DNA of 64,000 nucleotides, from NCBI GenBank assembly GCA_037954665.1, contig JBBMOL010000009.1, forward strand, positions 1,798,001 to 1,862,000, given 5' to 3'. The stretch comes from Laguncularia racemosa. Lineage: Eukaryota > Streptophyta > Magnoliopsida > Myrtales > Combretaceae. The notes below the pieces were generated by a model. That model saw only the letters and a program-made list of their open reading frames with translations, was not told where the DNA came from and ran no database searches. The translations under genes were made by a program, and so were the position numbers. Of the stretch, positions 48,104 through 59,412 are shown piece after piece (positions within the stretch are counted from its first letter, which is position 1; each line of letters begins with the position of its first letter).

Positions 48104-50434
48104 TCAACATAATCCCACCCACTTCTTAAAGGCCAATGCTGCTTCTCTCTTCTTCAGCTGAGTTTCTGTCTGAAATTTCGGAGCCTTGCCTTTGTAAAGT
48201 GTCTTGTGGTATTTCAGAAAAAGAGTTCGATATTTGTACTTGTCTATGAACATATTTCCTTTCTCCATTATCTCCACAACTTCATTTGCCCGGACAAAGA
48301 AACCACCTCTGACAAAAGTATAGAGTACAGAATCTAGGAGTTCCTGGTCAAACTTTATTGGGGTAGACAAAGACAATGCCTTCATCTCTCCCCACAGCTC
48401 GGTCACCTCAATATACTTTCCACCAATAGCAGCATAACCAGTGACCATGGAGTGGAAAGTTTGGGCATTTGGAGTATGTCCAAGACTTCTCATTTTCTTC
48501 AAAGCCTTTTCTGCATCCTGCATCAGCCTCTTCTTACAGAAAAAATGGATTACATTGTTCCAATCATGAACTCCATAATCAATTCTCTGTCCTTCCTTGA
48601 CTTCCTGCAAGAGCTTTGACATAAGCCCTGCCTCGCCACTTCCTTCACAACCTTTGACCAACATATCAAATTGTTGATTGCCCAATCTTGGTGTTTTAGC
48701 CTCTTTCATCTCTTTAAAAAGAGACAGTGCTCCATGGGTATCATTTTCCAGGATCCTGGACTGCATCAAAACTTCATAACAGCTTGCATCAAGCTGAATC
48801 CCAGCCTTACGAGCATCTCGTAGAAGTGATGCTACCACTTTAGGCCTATTGGATTTGCAATATGCTTTCAACAGGGATGCATATAAAGATGAACCTGTTC
48901 TGAGCCCAGCCAAACGCATTTCATCTAGTAGATCATGTGCTTGATCCAGCCAACCAAGTGAAATGCATGAATTAATCACATGACATAGAACAGAATCATC
49001 ATTTGAAACTGGGCAATCTACTTTCTCCATCTTAATGAGGAAATTGGCCAAATCTTTTATCCTGCCAGCTTCAAGAAAAGCCTTAACCAATTTGACATAT
49101 ATTTTTTCAGTTGGTTGAAGGATTCCACGCTCAGTTGTTATCAGTTCAACCTGCACACGTAATTTAGCCAATAGTCTAGCTAGAACTTGCAGCGACTCAG
49201 AATCTAATTTTGAGAAACTTCGATCTCTTGAAAACTCTTCATGTGATATGATAGATCTTCCATATTCTGATACATTTGCTAGATTTTCAAGTCCATCATG
49301 CTTCAAGCTTTGGCCTGTAGCAGTTCCTAGATGGAACCTTTGACCATTCCCAACAATAACATCAGATAAAAATGTCATGGCAGCAAGAGAATTGTTTGCT
49401 TCCTTTGCTTTCCTAAGCATATCTAAGACCATGCTAGCTGCAGAATTTAGATCCCCAAACTTCAAATGACATAAAAGCAAGCAATTATAATATTGACGAA
49501 ATTGAGAATCAGTGAGGTTAGGAGCTTCATCTATGTGCCTCTGAAGCTTCTTTAGCTCTTCTCTCCTACCATTCCTCTCATAAATTTGGGCCATTATGAT
49601 CAACAAATCCGTATCAGCTTTGATCCCCAAACGAGGCATCATATCAAGGAGTAGCTCTGCTTTCCTGGAAGAATCAAACAACAATAATCCTGCCAAGGCA
49701 ATATTGAAAACAGTAGTATTCGGCTTCATGGCCAGCAAAGGCGCATTGCTCTTTTTACGGGGATCAACTCTATTATCCTGAAACAAGTAACCAATTTCAA
49801 GTACCAACTCGGCTGCAAGATAAGCTCCAGGGCCCGTGCCAGCGACCACCATATATGCCAGGACAGCGGACCAAGCAGCCACGGGAGGGTATAGCTCCAC
49901 ATCAATCAATGTCCTCAACACGGTGGATGAAGGAACAGGCATACCGCATTTTGCCAACCCAAGACATAGATAAATAAGAGGCTCCTTGTCAAACAAGGTC
50001 TGCTTACCTTCTGCACAAGCATGTTCGACCACACAGTATGCTTTTTCAAGCCATTGGGCATCAAGGGTTTCGACGGAACATACCAAAAGCTTATTGACAA
50101 TGGACTTTCTAGGGAACCCAAATATTTGCATATGCTTGTCATACAAGGACCATGCAACATTGAGTCTATGTTCATCCATTGCATCTTGCAGTTCACAACT
50201 CAGCTTGGCAGGGTCTCTAGCCTGTACTAAGACCGTATGAGCCATGGTACAAAACCCTACAACAACATCAACTTCAACATATTTGTAGCAACTTCGGGGG
50301 CTTTGGCTTGCCCAAATCCTGGGTATTATAGTCACCGCACCATTAACCCTATATCTGCTGCAAAAGGATGAGGAGTTTACACGAGAGAGTGAAGTTCTGT
50401 TAAATGACCGCCTGAATTTCCTCACGCACAGCAT
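48104..50434 (-). CDS. Pentatricopeptide repeat (PPR) protein, At1g03100-like
   Basis: Single-exon 776-codon frame. The first about 50 residues are rich in Arg and Ser with few acidic residues, typical of a mitochondrial presequence. ATG 50434 is chosen because it includes this; the next Met is residue 64. Degenerate PPR units of about 35 residues are clearest in the C-terminal half (about residues 480-700), for example 'LLDEMRLAGLRTGSSLYASL', 'LFKEMKEAKTPRLG' and 'NAEKAL'-type helices around 'AEKALKKMRSLGHTPNAQTF'. The tail ends 'LAFKKWVGLC'. PPR proteins bind organellar RNA. This one is P-class in appearance, with no E or DYW domain. From memory the sequence closely matches Arabidopsis At1g03100, a predicted mitochondrial PPR protein. 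It is the only fully intact gene in the window. Confidence 0.93.
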   Translation of the reverse strand: MLCVRKFRRSFNRTSLSRVNSSSFCSRYRVNGAVTIIPRIWASQSPRSCYKYVEVDVVVGFCTMAHTVLVQARDPAKLSCELQDAMDEHRLNVAWSLYDKHMQIFGFPRKSIVNKLLVCSVETLDAQWLEKAYCVVEHACAEGKQTLFDKEPLIYLCLGLAKCGMPVPSSTVLRTLIDVELYPPVAAWSAVLAYMVVAGTGPGAYLAAELVLEIGYLFQDNRVDPRKKSNAPLLAMKPNTTVFNIALAGLLLFDSSRKAELLLDMMPRLGIKADTDLLIIMAQIYERNGRREELKKLQRHIDEAPNLTDSQFRQYYNCLLLCHLKFGDLNSAASMVLDMLRKAKEANNSLAAMTFLSDVIVGNGQRFHLGTATGQSLKHDGLENLANVSEYGRSIISHEEFSRDRSFSKLDSESLQVLARLLAKLRVQVELITTERGILQPTEKIYVKLVKAFLEAGRIKDLANFLIKMEKVDCPVSNDDSVLCHVINSCISLGWLDQAHDLLDEMRLAGLRTGSSLYASLLKAYCKSNRPKVVASLLRDARKAGIQLDASCYEVLMQSRILENDTHGALSLFKEMKEAKTPRLGNQQFDMLVKGCEGSGEAGLMSKLLQEVKEGQRIDYGVHDWNNVIHFFCKKRLMQDAEKALKKMRSLGHTPNAQTFHSMVTGYAAIGGKYIEVTELWGEMKALSLSTPIKFDQELLDSVLYTFVRGGFFVRANEVVEIMEKGNMFIDKYKYRTLFLKYHKTLYKGKAPKFQTETQLKKREAALAFKKWVGLC

Positions 50435-51194
50435 GTTGACATGAAACTTACAAAATTTTTCAATAAGGAAGTGTGAGGTTAGAAGTTATAATGGAGTGAA
50501 GTGCATGAGAGGCTATAAATTAATGAGTTTTCTATGTGCTACGAGGTTAACAGCCGATCGTGCCCCCCAAAACAGTTGCCACGCTAGGCGCTTGACGAAA
50601 TGCCTAAGTTAGGACGTGCTGTCTGGCAGATACATGAACACGGTAAGGAAATAAGGGAAAATGGATAATTCGAGAAATAAGGAGAGAAAAGTTGCGAGAA
50701 GTTTATTGAAAATTATATATTTAATATAAATTGGATAATTTTTTTTTTGTAATATTTGAATGATAAAATTTAAAAAAAATTATTAATTAATTTTAAATTT
50801 TTTATAAATTTTATCCATAATTGTTTTTACTATTTATCATTATTTATAACATAAAATTTGGAGACACAGTTTTGTAATATTTTTATTTGCTGCACATTTT
50901 AGAAAAAAACGGTAGTATTTCACCTATAAGTTTTTTTTTTTTTTTCGAAGTGTTATATTAGATTTATTTTCAAAAACGCCTCTGGTCACCTTTTTGTTTT
51001 TAATCAAAAAATAGTAAACACCTCTAAATTACACACTTTTCCTCAACAAGTTGCCTCCTAACATACCTAAATATAAGGTTTTTGAGAGTTTCTAATCCTT
51101 ATGCACTAAGCCAACCTCTGATCATCCGTTAATATTGGGCTTACAGCTTATTGAGAATTATGTATTCACAGCAAAATGTTTATAAATTAATGTT
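50435..51194. other. PPR gene upstream region, AT-rich
   Basis: Probable 5' UTR and promoter of the minus-strand PPR gene. There are long T and A runs near 50735 and 50935. No distinct core promoter element could be fixed. Confidence 0.4.
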
Positions 51195-51699
51195 ATGGGA
51201 AAAGGAATATAATATTCCTTTAAAAAAATTAAAATATATAAATTGAAAAAATAATCTTTGGAATGTCTTGTCTAAAATTTGCACTTCAAGTGCTGATTTC
51301 AACACACATAACCCACAACAATTGTCTTTTTCCTCATTCCTCCTCCCACTGTATGCAGACTATGTAATCTCTTTCTCCCTTTCTCTAAAGAGGAATGTAA
51401 ACCCTTAGCCTTAGTAATGTGACTGAGTTGATGTTCACTCGAATTGAAGGCAAATTGTAGATGTAATTGGTGGGAAAGTTCAATTAGTAATGAAGTTTAC
51501 ACAAAAGAGGAATTTTTCATGGTATTTTTAATCATCTCTCTCTCTAGAAGTTGCACAAAAAAAGGTAAAATCTTTTCTAATTTTTTGAATTTTCATGCTA
51601 TTATAGATGTGTGATGTTAGGTATAATGTGTCATTGTGATGGTGTATTGTGAGTACTGTGATATTTTTGGGGTTTTTTTTCTTCTAATTTTTGAACTTT

Positions 51700-51826
51700 T
51701 TCCCCATCAAGTTAAAATTCGCACTTAAGTGCCAATTTTAAATGGCATATTTGTTGTATTACTTTCCCAATTGGTATATTTTAGAATTTTAAAATATATG
51801 AATATATATTCCTTTCTCTTTTTCCC
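51700..51826. repeat. Internal extra terminal repeat of MULE 1
   Basis: Runs AAGTTAAAATTCGCACTTAA and ends ATATATTCCTTTCTCTTTTTCCC. It parallels the right end of MULE 1 (54795-54910) in the same orientation. With the left end at 51195 it would delimit a 0.63-kb non-autonomous element. Confidence 0.6.
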
Positions 51827-52269
51827 GAATTTGCTCATAAAATGCAAAGTTTATGTGATTATATGTATGTTGTGTAATGTTAAATTTTCATGCCTGTTAT
51901 AGAATGCAAATTTTACTTACTTAATTGTAATTTTGCAAATTATGCATGGTTATATTAGATATAATTTTGCAAATTATATGTGAATGGTATAATGTGTAAA
52001 TTGTAATGCAAATATTTTGGGACATTAGATAATAAAATGTCTTAAGTTAGAGTTATTTACTATGCTTATGGAAATGTTGTGGATAGAGACAATGGGGTGT
52101 GCTATGATAAATACCCGACAATAGTGGTTGTAGTTCCTTATGAATCAAATATGAGCAGTTGTTAAGTATTATTTTTACTCATCTTTAGATTAATGATGCA
52201 ACCAACTAGATTAAGTTGATCTATAGGTGTCCCATAATATGTGGTAATAGGGATCTTTACTATGTAGTG

Positions 52270-53900
52270 CTTATCAGTGATGATTATGATGTGCACTAGA
52301 TGTTGGCGAGTTCACGGGTACATCATGAGATTAATGATACTGTTGAGTTATATGTATAAATAAGCAAAATTGAGTTGCTTTCTCCAATAGAGATAGAGTT
52401 AAGACAAGATAATAATGTTGATGATTCACTTCCAACTCAAGTAGTTAAATCTCAATTTGTTGAAATGATTGAAGATGTAGGAATTAATGGTAGCCTACAT
52501 GAAATTCATAATATCAATATGAGTGAAGTAATTAGGAAGACAAATGTTGAGATTGATGAAGCTTGTCATACTTCTACTGAAGATTCCGATCCCATTTTTA
52601 TCCAGTGATGATGATGATAGGGAGAATAATGAAGCTTAGCTTGAGACACTAGATGAGCCACATGGGTTAAGCCAAAGAAATGATTGGTGACTAGGGTTTC
52701 TAAAGGATGTTGATACTATTGAGAGTTCGGAACCCGTGCTATTCTTTTCAACTAAAGTGAGTAGTGGATATATGTCAAATCAAAATACAGGTAAAGGGGA
52801 CTAGAGTTTTAGTTATGAGTTCTACGTGGGTATGTGGTTTGAGAAGAAATACCACTTGATACAGGTAGTGAAAATACATTATGTAGTAAACTATTATAAC
52901 TTTGATCTAGATAAATCATCTCCTAAGTTATGGGTTGTGAGCCACGCTCATGGTGTTAACAATTGCAAGTGGAGATTTCACATAAGCTTCAAAAAGTACA
53001 CTAGGTGTTTTCAAATAACAAAGTTTAAGGATCCTCATGCTTGAACCCTACAATTAATCAAGATCACACTAAATTAGACTCTACAATTATAGCTAAATGC
53101 CTTATATTGGAAGTATAAGTGGACTTTAGTGTTAAGATTAAACAATTGCAGACCTCCATTTACAAAGAGTTTTGATATGTTGTGTACTAAAAGAGAGTCT
53201 AATAGGCGGAAGGCAATTAAACAAGTATATGATATGTGGGAGGATTCATATGCTGTGCTCCCGCACCTACTAAATGCTATATAGGAGGCAAACCTAGGCA
53301 TGATGGTAAAGTGGAAATATTTAGATACCAATTGTCAGTGGTACATGATATTCGATAAAGAGTTCAAGGCATTTGGACCAAACATTAATGCGTTTGTCTA
53401 CTATAGGTATGCTTGAAAAACAATCTTGTTATAGGCATTGGAAACTTTCCTATTCAATTGAATAGTTGAATGAATTCTTCGCTTGTTTTCGAGTAGCTAA
53501 TTACTATTGATAGAACTTTCCTATATAGCAAATACAAGCATAAGTTACTTATAGCAACAAGCTTAGATAGTGGAAATCACAATGCCTTTAGTATTTACCT
53601 TAGTGGATGAAGAGTGTGAAAATAGTTGGAGTTGGTTTTTGAAATATGTTCTAATGTGTATGTTATTAGAATTGAGATAAATGGGCCGATTGTCAACATA
53701 AGATCATCCATTTAGATCTAACCTAGGGCTATAATCTAGCCTATAGGTCACTAAATGGTATAGTCCTAAGCTATGCTACTTAATATTGGCAAATCACTTG
53801 ACAGTATATAGATTGGACCAGCGTCATGCTGGGTTACATGGTACATATTTAATCTTCCCGTTCTCATTAAGCATCTACCTCAAATGTCACTTAGTAACAT
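52270..53900 (+). pseudogene. MULE 1 transposase, heavily decayed
   Basis: Recognisable blocks: an N-terminal MuDR-like region 'YVGMWFEKKYHLIQVVKIHY' with 'NNCKWRFHISF' (about 52825-53000); a linker 'SNRRKAIKQVYDMWEDSYAV' with 'LPHLLNAI' (about 53195-53280); 'FDKEFKAFGPNINAF' (about 53350-53395); and the start of the catalytic domain 'YKHKLLIATSLDSGNHNAF' (about 53530-53585). Between these are stops and frame changes. The later catalytic and zinc-binding parts are not recognisable. Confidence 0.7.
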
Positions 53901-54912
53901 TATATCTGAGGTACCAAAGGTGGTTAGGATGATTTGTCAATTTAGGAATGTGATTCTAGACAATGTACCACTAGTTGGACATGATGCTAATGAATGCAAG
54001 GATTTGTCACCACCATAACCTACTCAAGGAGGATATACTCGCGTTAAAGACATGCTTAGCTTGAGATTAAAGACGATTGTGATAACTCACCTCTTGCATC
54101 CCCTACTCACATTAGGGTGTATTGTGATGAGTCAGGTCCATCTATACCATCTTTGCCTCTTTTCACCCCTTTAGGAGAGAGTTTTAGCACTTATGCCCCC
54201 ACTCCTCCAATTTCACATAAGAAATGACCCAAACATAGAGATGGTGATATGGGTGAGAATCTTACTCAAACCAAGCCCACTCCCATTTCTTTTCACATGA
54301 CTTCTTCACACAGCTCACTTGGTCTAAGTTTAAATAGCACTTAGATTATAGATATAGATCAAATGGTGCAACATTAGCCGAATCTTATGCTAGATGCTCA
54401 AGGTGTACATACATTCAAGCAATGGACAAGGGAATAGCCTTAGTTATAATATTAGATTATATGATTTTGTTCAGTACTGTATATATGCTTTGTTTGTACC
54501 TATATAAATACCATTGTATATTTAATTAAGACTTTCAATTTCTTCATTTAGTTATATTATCAATAATCTCATATGGTTTGGGGGTTTGAAAGTTGTTGAA
54601 ATGTATTGAATAATGTATTCTTGTTGTTGTGGTTGAGGATTTTTTATCATAGGTAAAGATGTATGCATCAATGGATATTTTGGGTTGGTGTATTGGATCT
54701 TTTCCATAGCATTTTGAAGTGTATTTTTGCAAGTTATGTAATTTTTTTTCTCTTAAATTTATAATTTAGCTATTAACGTTTTTATAAGTTAAAATATGTA
54801 CTTGAAGTACTGTTTTTAAGTGGCACATTTTTAAGATTATTTTCCCAGTTTGTATATTTTAAAGATTATCTTTTAAAAAAGGAATATTATATTCCTTTTC
54901 CTCTTATCCCAT

Positions 54913-56477
54913 AGACCATTTGATTTAAGTTTTTTAGTAAGAAAATGAAAAATAGTAAAAGATAAAAAATTGTAAAGTCAAAAGTTTTTTTTTTTAAAAA
55001 AAAAAAGAGAGAAGAAAATAAAAGAATATATATATATATATAATGAAAATAAAAATTAGCAGAATAATTTCAAGAATAAAAAGAAAAAAGAAAAAAAAAA
55101 CTTTAGGAGTTTTATAACATTTTTAAGGGAGTTGAACTTTCAACATACAAGTTGCTTCACTTTATTATTAATTTAATTTGATTCAGTCCAATTTACTCAC
55201 TCTATTAGAGAAGTAGGTAATTTGTTTGCTCAAGTTAACTCACAAGAATCACTTATAAAAGCCCTAATTTTCTTTTCATTTTATAAGAGAAAATTTCAAT
55301 ATGGAATTATTCACCGGCGATTCGAGGCTAAAATTCTCAAAATTCCGCAACGTTTCGGCAAAATTTGTGCATTTTAGAATCCTAAAAACTTCCCTCACCA
55401 TCCAATCAACACAAATCACCTTTAAGCAATTTTTTTTTTTTAAAAAAAAAAACCCAAATCCAGCTTTAATTTGAATTAAGAATCATCGGGCACGAGGCAC
55501 AATTAATTAGTTTGAATTTTTTTATTTGTTCTATTGTTTAATTATTAAATAGTGCAATTAATTAATATAAAAATCCTTTTGAAAAACGAATGTATTAAAA
55601 ATTAAAAAAAGAATAAAAAGAAGAAGAATAACACCTCTCTCGAGACTTTAGGGTGAAGTTTGTTTTTAGTTTCTTTAAATTTAATTTTTAGTTTTTGTTC
55701 GTCATTACACTACACATAGGCAACTAAAATTATTCGATTCAAAGTTTTCCCAGGGAATTCCCTGAGCCTAGTCCATTATTAAATACTGGAAAGCCCTTTT
55801 CACTCCAATCTCATGATAGTAAATTCGATTTTGATTTGATTTTCAGTTTATAAAATAAAATTAGACTTTTAACAAAAAAATTAGTTAAAAATGCCTTTAG
55901 GATCATAAGATGGTTTTTTTTTTTTTCATGAAAACAAGTTTCTTGTCTCAACAAAATAAAGATAGAAATGAGGGTTTTTAGAAAAATGATTATTTTTATT
56001 GGGAGTTATTTTTCAATAAGAGGAAAAATAGAAGCCCAAAAAAAAAAACATGGAAATTGCAAAAGTAAAAAAAAAAAATTGAAAAGTTATGAAAAATAAA
56101 AAACCATACATTTTTTTTTTAAAAAAAAATGAGCTATGACAGCCTAATCTCTTTAATGGATAAGAAGGTATTCAAATACGAAGCGGCCCTAATAATAAAA
56201 CAATATTTCTTTTTGCCTGTAAATAAATGAACTTTTCATTTGTTAGTCAAAATTTATAAGAAAAATAGCAATCCCCTTAAGGAAAATTTTATTTTGTAGC
56301 TTTTATTGATTTAAATTTCAAGATCCCTAAACTTTTTTTCCCCCAAAAAATGTCAGTATTTGTTTATTAAAAGCAATCCAACTACTTGATTTTAATGTTT
56401 TTTTTTTTTTTTTTGGTTCCTAGATCAGTGGTGACTTCTAATTTTAAAGAAAACATTTTTTGAAGGAAATTTTTTTA
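54913..56477. other. AT-rich gap with homopolymer runs
   Basis: Contains many T/A homopolymer tracts (for example near 54985, 55435, 56040 and 56400). No gene, RNA or element ends were recognised. Confidence 0.5.
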
Positions 56478-57016
56478 GGTAAATTACAAAAACATTACTT
56501 ATGTTTTCGTTGTTTTATAAAGAGGTGATCTAAGTTAATTTTGTTGACAAACAGATGAGCTGAGTTTCATAAAAAAAAATGTTAATATTATTTTATGTAT
56601 ATGGAGGACATGTATCAACATTCTATTGGTGGAAAATAATTAATATAATATAAAATAAATTTGAACCAGAAAAAAAAAAAACTGGAAAAAAAATTGGAGG
56701 CCCTTTTCTAGATACCCTAAGGTCGACAAGTGGCCGTTGGTCATCCTCTAGTCTTGGGGTGGCGGGAAAATGGCTTGAATTTTTTTTTTTTCAGTTTTTT
56801 TCTTCTTTTTTTCTGGATTCAAATTTATTTTATATTATTATATTATATTAATTATTTTCTACCAATAAGATGCTAACACGTGTCCTTGCACATATATATA
56901 TATTAACACTTTTTTTTTTTATGAAACTTGAATCACTATTTGTAAAAAAAATTAACTTAGGTTACCTCTTTGCAAAAAAAAAGGTGAAAATATAGTTAAT
57001 ATTTTTGTAATTTTCT
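56478..57016. mobile_element. Fold-back MITE with about 200-bp arms
   Basis: The left arm starts GGTAAATTACAAAAACATTA and runs through AGAGGTGATCTAAGTTAATT, TTTCATAAAAAAAA, TTCTATTGGTGGAAAATAAT and AAATAAATTTGAACCAG to about 56690. The right half repeats all these blocks in inverse order and orientation to 57016. The central part (56697-56775) is unpaired and more GC-rich. There is no ORF. The class cannot be assigned from ends alone. Confidence 0.8.
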
Positions 57017-57476
57017 CAACTTTTTTTAAGTTTTGCCAAGCAACATGTATTAGGTTAGAAGGCCTTAATGTAAATTAAAATTTTAGAAAATTAATATTTT
57101 GAAAATACTTAGAATCAAGAGCTTCACAACTCTATTGGGGATTTCACTTGTACAAGTGAAATATAATAGAAAAAGGGAGTTTATTTGTTTATTTACCTTT
57201 TTGTTACTTTTTGTAAATATATTGTTTTGCTTTTAAATTTGACTAATTGTTTAGTTATTGTGTAGATAAAGCAAAGAAAAAGAGAGAGGATGTGGGGGAG
57301 TAAGTTCATTTAAACTCTTAGATATGAACTCCTAAAAGGATTTTCATTAAGATTGTATAGGCTCAAGTAGTTGTGTTCATCACTGTCTAATGACAATTGG
57401 ACTACTCTATTCTATGCTTCGATATAGCTTATATTCTAATTAGGAGAGGCTATATGATTAAAGGATCTTTTTTAAA

Positions 57477-57589
57477 GGGCAATACTCTTAAATATTGTAG
57501 TTTTTTTTTAAATTATGCAAATATTGTATCCGAAATAATTATTCCTAAAATAGGTTTTAAAGACACGTATGCAGTTTGCGACTTTAGGG
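57477..57589 (+). repeat. Left terminal inverted repeat of MULE 2
   Basis: Starts GGGCAATACTCTTAAATATT and ends TTTGCGACTTTAGGG. The inverse copy is at 63371-63483. Confidence 0.88.
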
Positions 57590-58399
57590 TAAAATAAATA
57601 AATAAATAAATTGAAGTCGCGGACCTTGTTCACACTTTGCAATGCAATTGTATTAAGAATTTTTTTTTTTTTTAAGACTGTGATGGAATCCTACAAACTT
57701 ATAAAAGCTATTATAAGATAAGATTGTAAACCTATAATATTATTACAAAAGTAACACTGCAAACCTATAAAAGTGATATAGTAAATTTACATAGTATTAT
57801 AACATATGATTTCTAATGTACAGAAAAAAATTTACATCGACAATTTGTAATATAAATACGAATCCTCAATTCATATGTTCATATTTATATTTTTTAATTT
57901 CCTCTGCAAATTTCACTCTATTTCATTGTTTGAAATTTTTTGTTTTTTTTTCAATTTCTGTTTCACATAGGTTTTTAGCTTGTTGAAGTATGTGTGTGGA
58001 AATATTTTTAGCAAAGTAAGATTTTGATACAATTTTTTTAGAAAAAAATTAATTTTCTTTGTTATTATACTACTTTAGATAAATGCACAAAAAAATAATT
58101 ATAATTATATGTACTCCACTATTTTTCTTGAAGCAGCAGTAGTTGTTAATTAATTGTTAATTAGTAATTAATTAGTTATTAATATATCATTAATTAACAT
58201 TAGCAAATGAATTAGTAAAAAAAATTAGTATTTTTAAATGAAATATTTGAATTATTTGTTGTGAAAAATATCGTAAAAGTAATCATTAATGATGAAGTAA
58301 TTAGTCCCTAATTAGTCATTGTTTAATCATTACAAAAATAATTAGGAAAAACCTTTGTATTGATTATAATGAATTATATTTATGTGTTATTATAATGTA

Positions 58400-59265
58400 T
58401 TTTTATAAAAATAGTTGTTAAATTAAGTTATTGTTAATTAACTATTAATTAGTAGTGATTAGTTGTTCATATATAAGTAATTAATTGTTAGAAAAATAAT
58501 TAGTAAAAAATTTGTATTGATTGTAAATATAAAATATTTGTATAGTTTTGTACAATTAGTTATAAAATTAAGTAGTTGTTAATGATCCGTTAATTAGGGG
58601 TGATTAGTTGTTAATATGTCATTAATTAATTGTTATAAAATTAATTAGTGAAAAAATTTGTTTTGGTTGCAAATGTAAAATATTTGTATGGTTTTGTATA
58701 ATTAGTTATAAAATTAAGTAGTTATTAAAGATCCATTAATTAAAGGTGATTAGTCTTTAATATGTCATTAATTAATTGTTGTAAAATTAATTAGTGAAAA
58801 ATTTTGTGTTGATTACAAATGTAAAATATTTTTATTTTTTTGTACAATTAGTTATAAAATTAAGAGTTATTAATGATCCATTAATCAAAGATGATTAGTT
58901 ATTAATATATCATTAATTAATTGTAATAAAATTAATTAGTGAAAAATTTTGTTTTGGTTGCAAATGTAAAATATTTTTATGTTTTTATACAATTAGTTAT
59001 AAAATTAAGTAGTTATTAATGATTCTTTAATTAAATGTGATTAGTCGTTAATATGTCATTAGTTAATTATTATAAAATTAATTAGTAAAAAATTTTGTAT
59101 TGGTCGCAAATGTAAAATATTTATATATTTTTGTACAATAAGTTATAAAATTAAGTAGTTATTAATGATCCGTTAATTAAAGGTAATTTGTCATTAATTA
59201 ATCGTTATAAAATTAATTACTAAAAAAATTTTGTATTGATTTTACATGTAATATCTTTGTCTATT
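58400..59265. repeat. 146-bp tandem array, about six copies
   Basis: The landmark CAATTAGTTATAAAATTAAG or a close variant recurs with its ATTAG at 58555, 58701, 58847, 58992 and 59138, that is, steps of 146, 146, 145 and 146. A more diverged unit precedes these. Units also share CATTAATTAATTGTTATAAA and a TTGTATTGGTTGCAAATG-type part. The array lies between the left end of MULE 2 and its PMD gene. Confidence 0.9.
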
Positions 59266-59412
59266 ACTATAAAAGTGGGTGTAAACTTTAATTGTTGTTA
59301 ATTAACTATTAATTAAACAGCAAATAGTCATTAATAAGTCATTAATTAATATATTGATATTAATGATAATATATACTAATTGTTTTAGTATATATTCTAC
59401 TTTACATAATAG

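Larger units (their letters stand above)
51195..54912 (+). mobile_element. Mutator-like element (MULE) 1, 3.7 kb
   Basis: The left end ATGGGAAAAGGAATATAATA and the inverted right end (ATGGGATAAGAGGAAAAGG, reading inward from 54912) share GGAAAAGGAATATAATATTCC. They stay similar inward for about 100 bp, including the 'CTTCAAGTGC'/'CTTCAAGTAC' part. A decayed MULE transposase lies between them. A third, right-end-like copy occurs inside at about 51700-51826. No target duplication was recognised. Confidence 0.7.

Noticed and set aside
49596..50240. Plus-strand open frames opposite the PPR gene
   Set aside because: They are antisense shadows of the intact PPR coding sequence.
58140..59265. Repeats at regular spacing considered as a CRISPR-like array
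   Set aside because: Units are contiguous, about 146 bp and similar throughout, with no unique spacers, and this is a plant genome. It is an ordinary tandem array.
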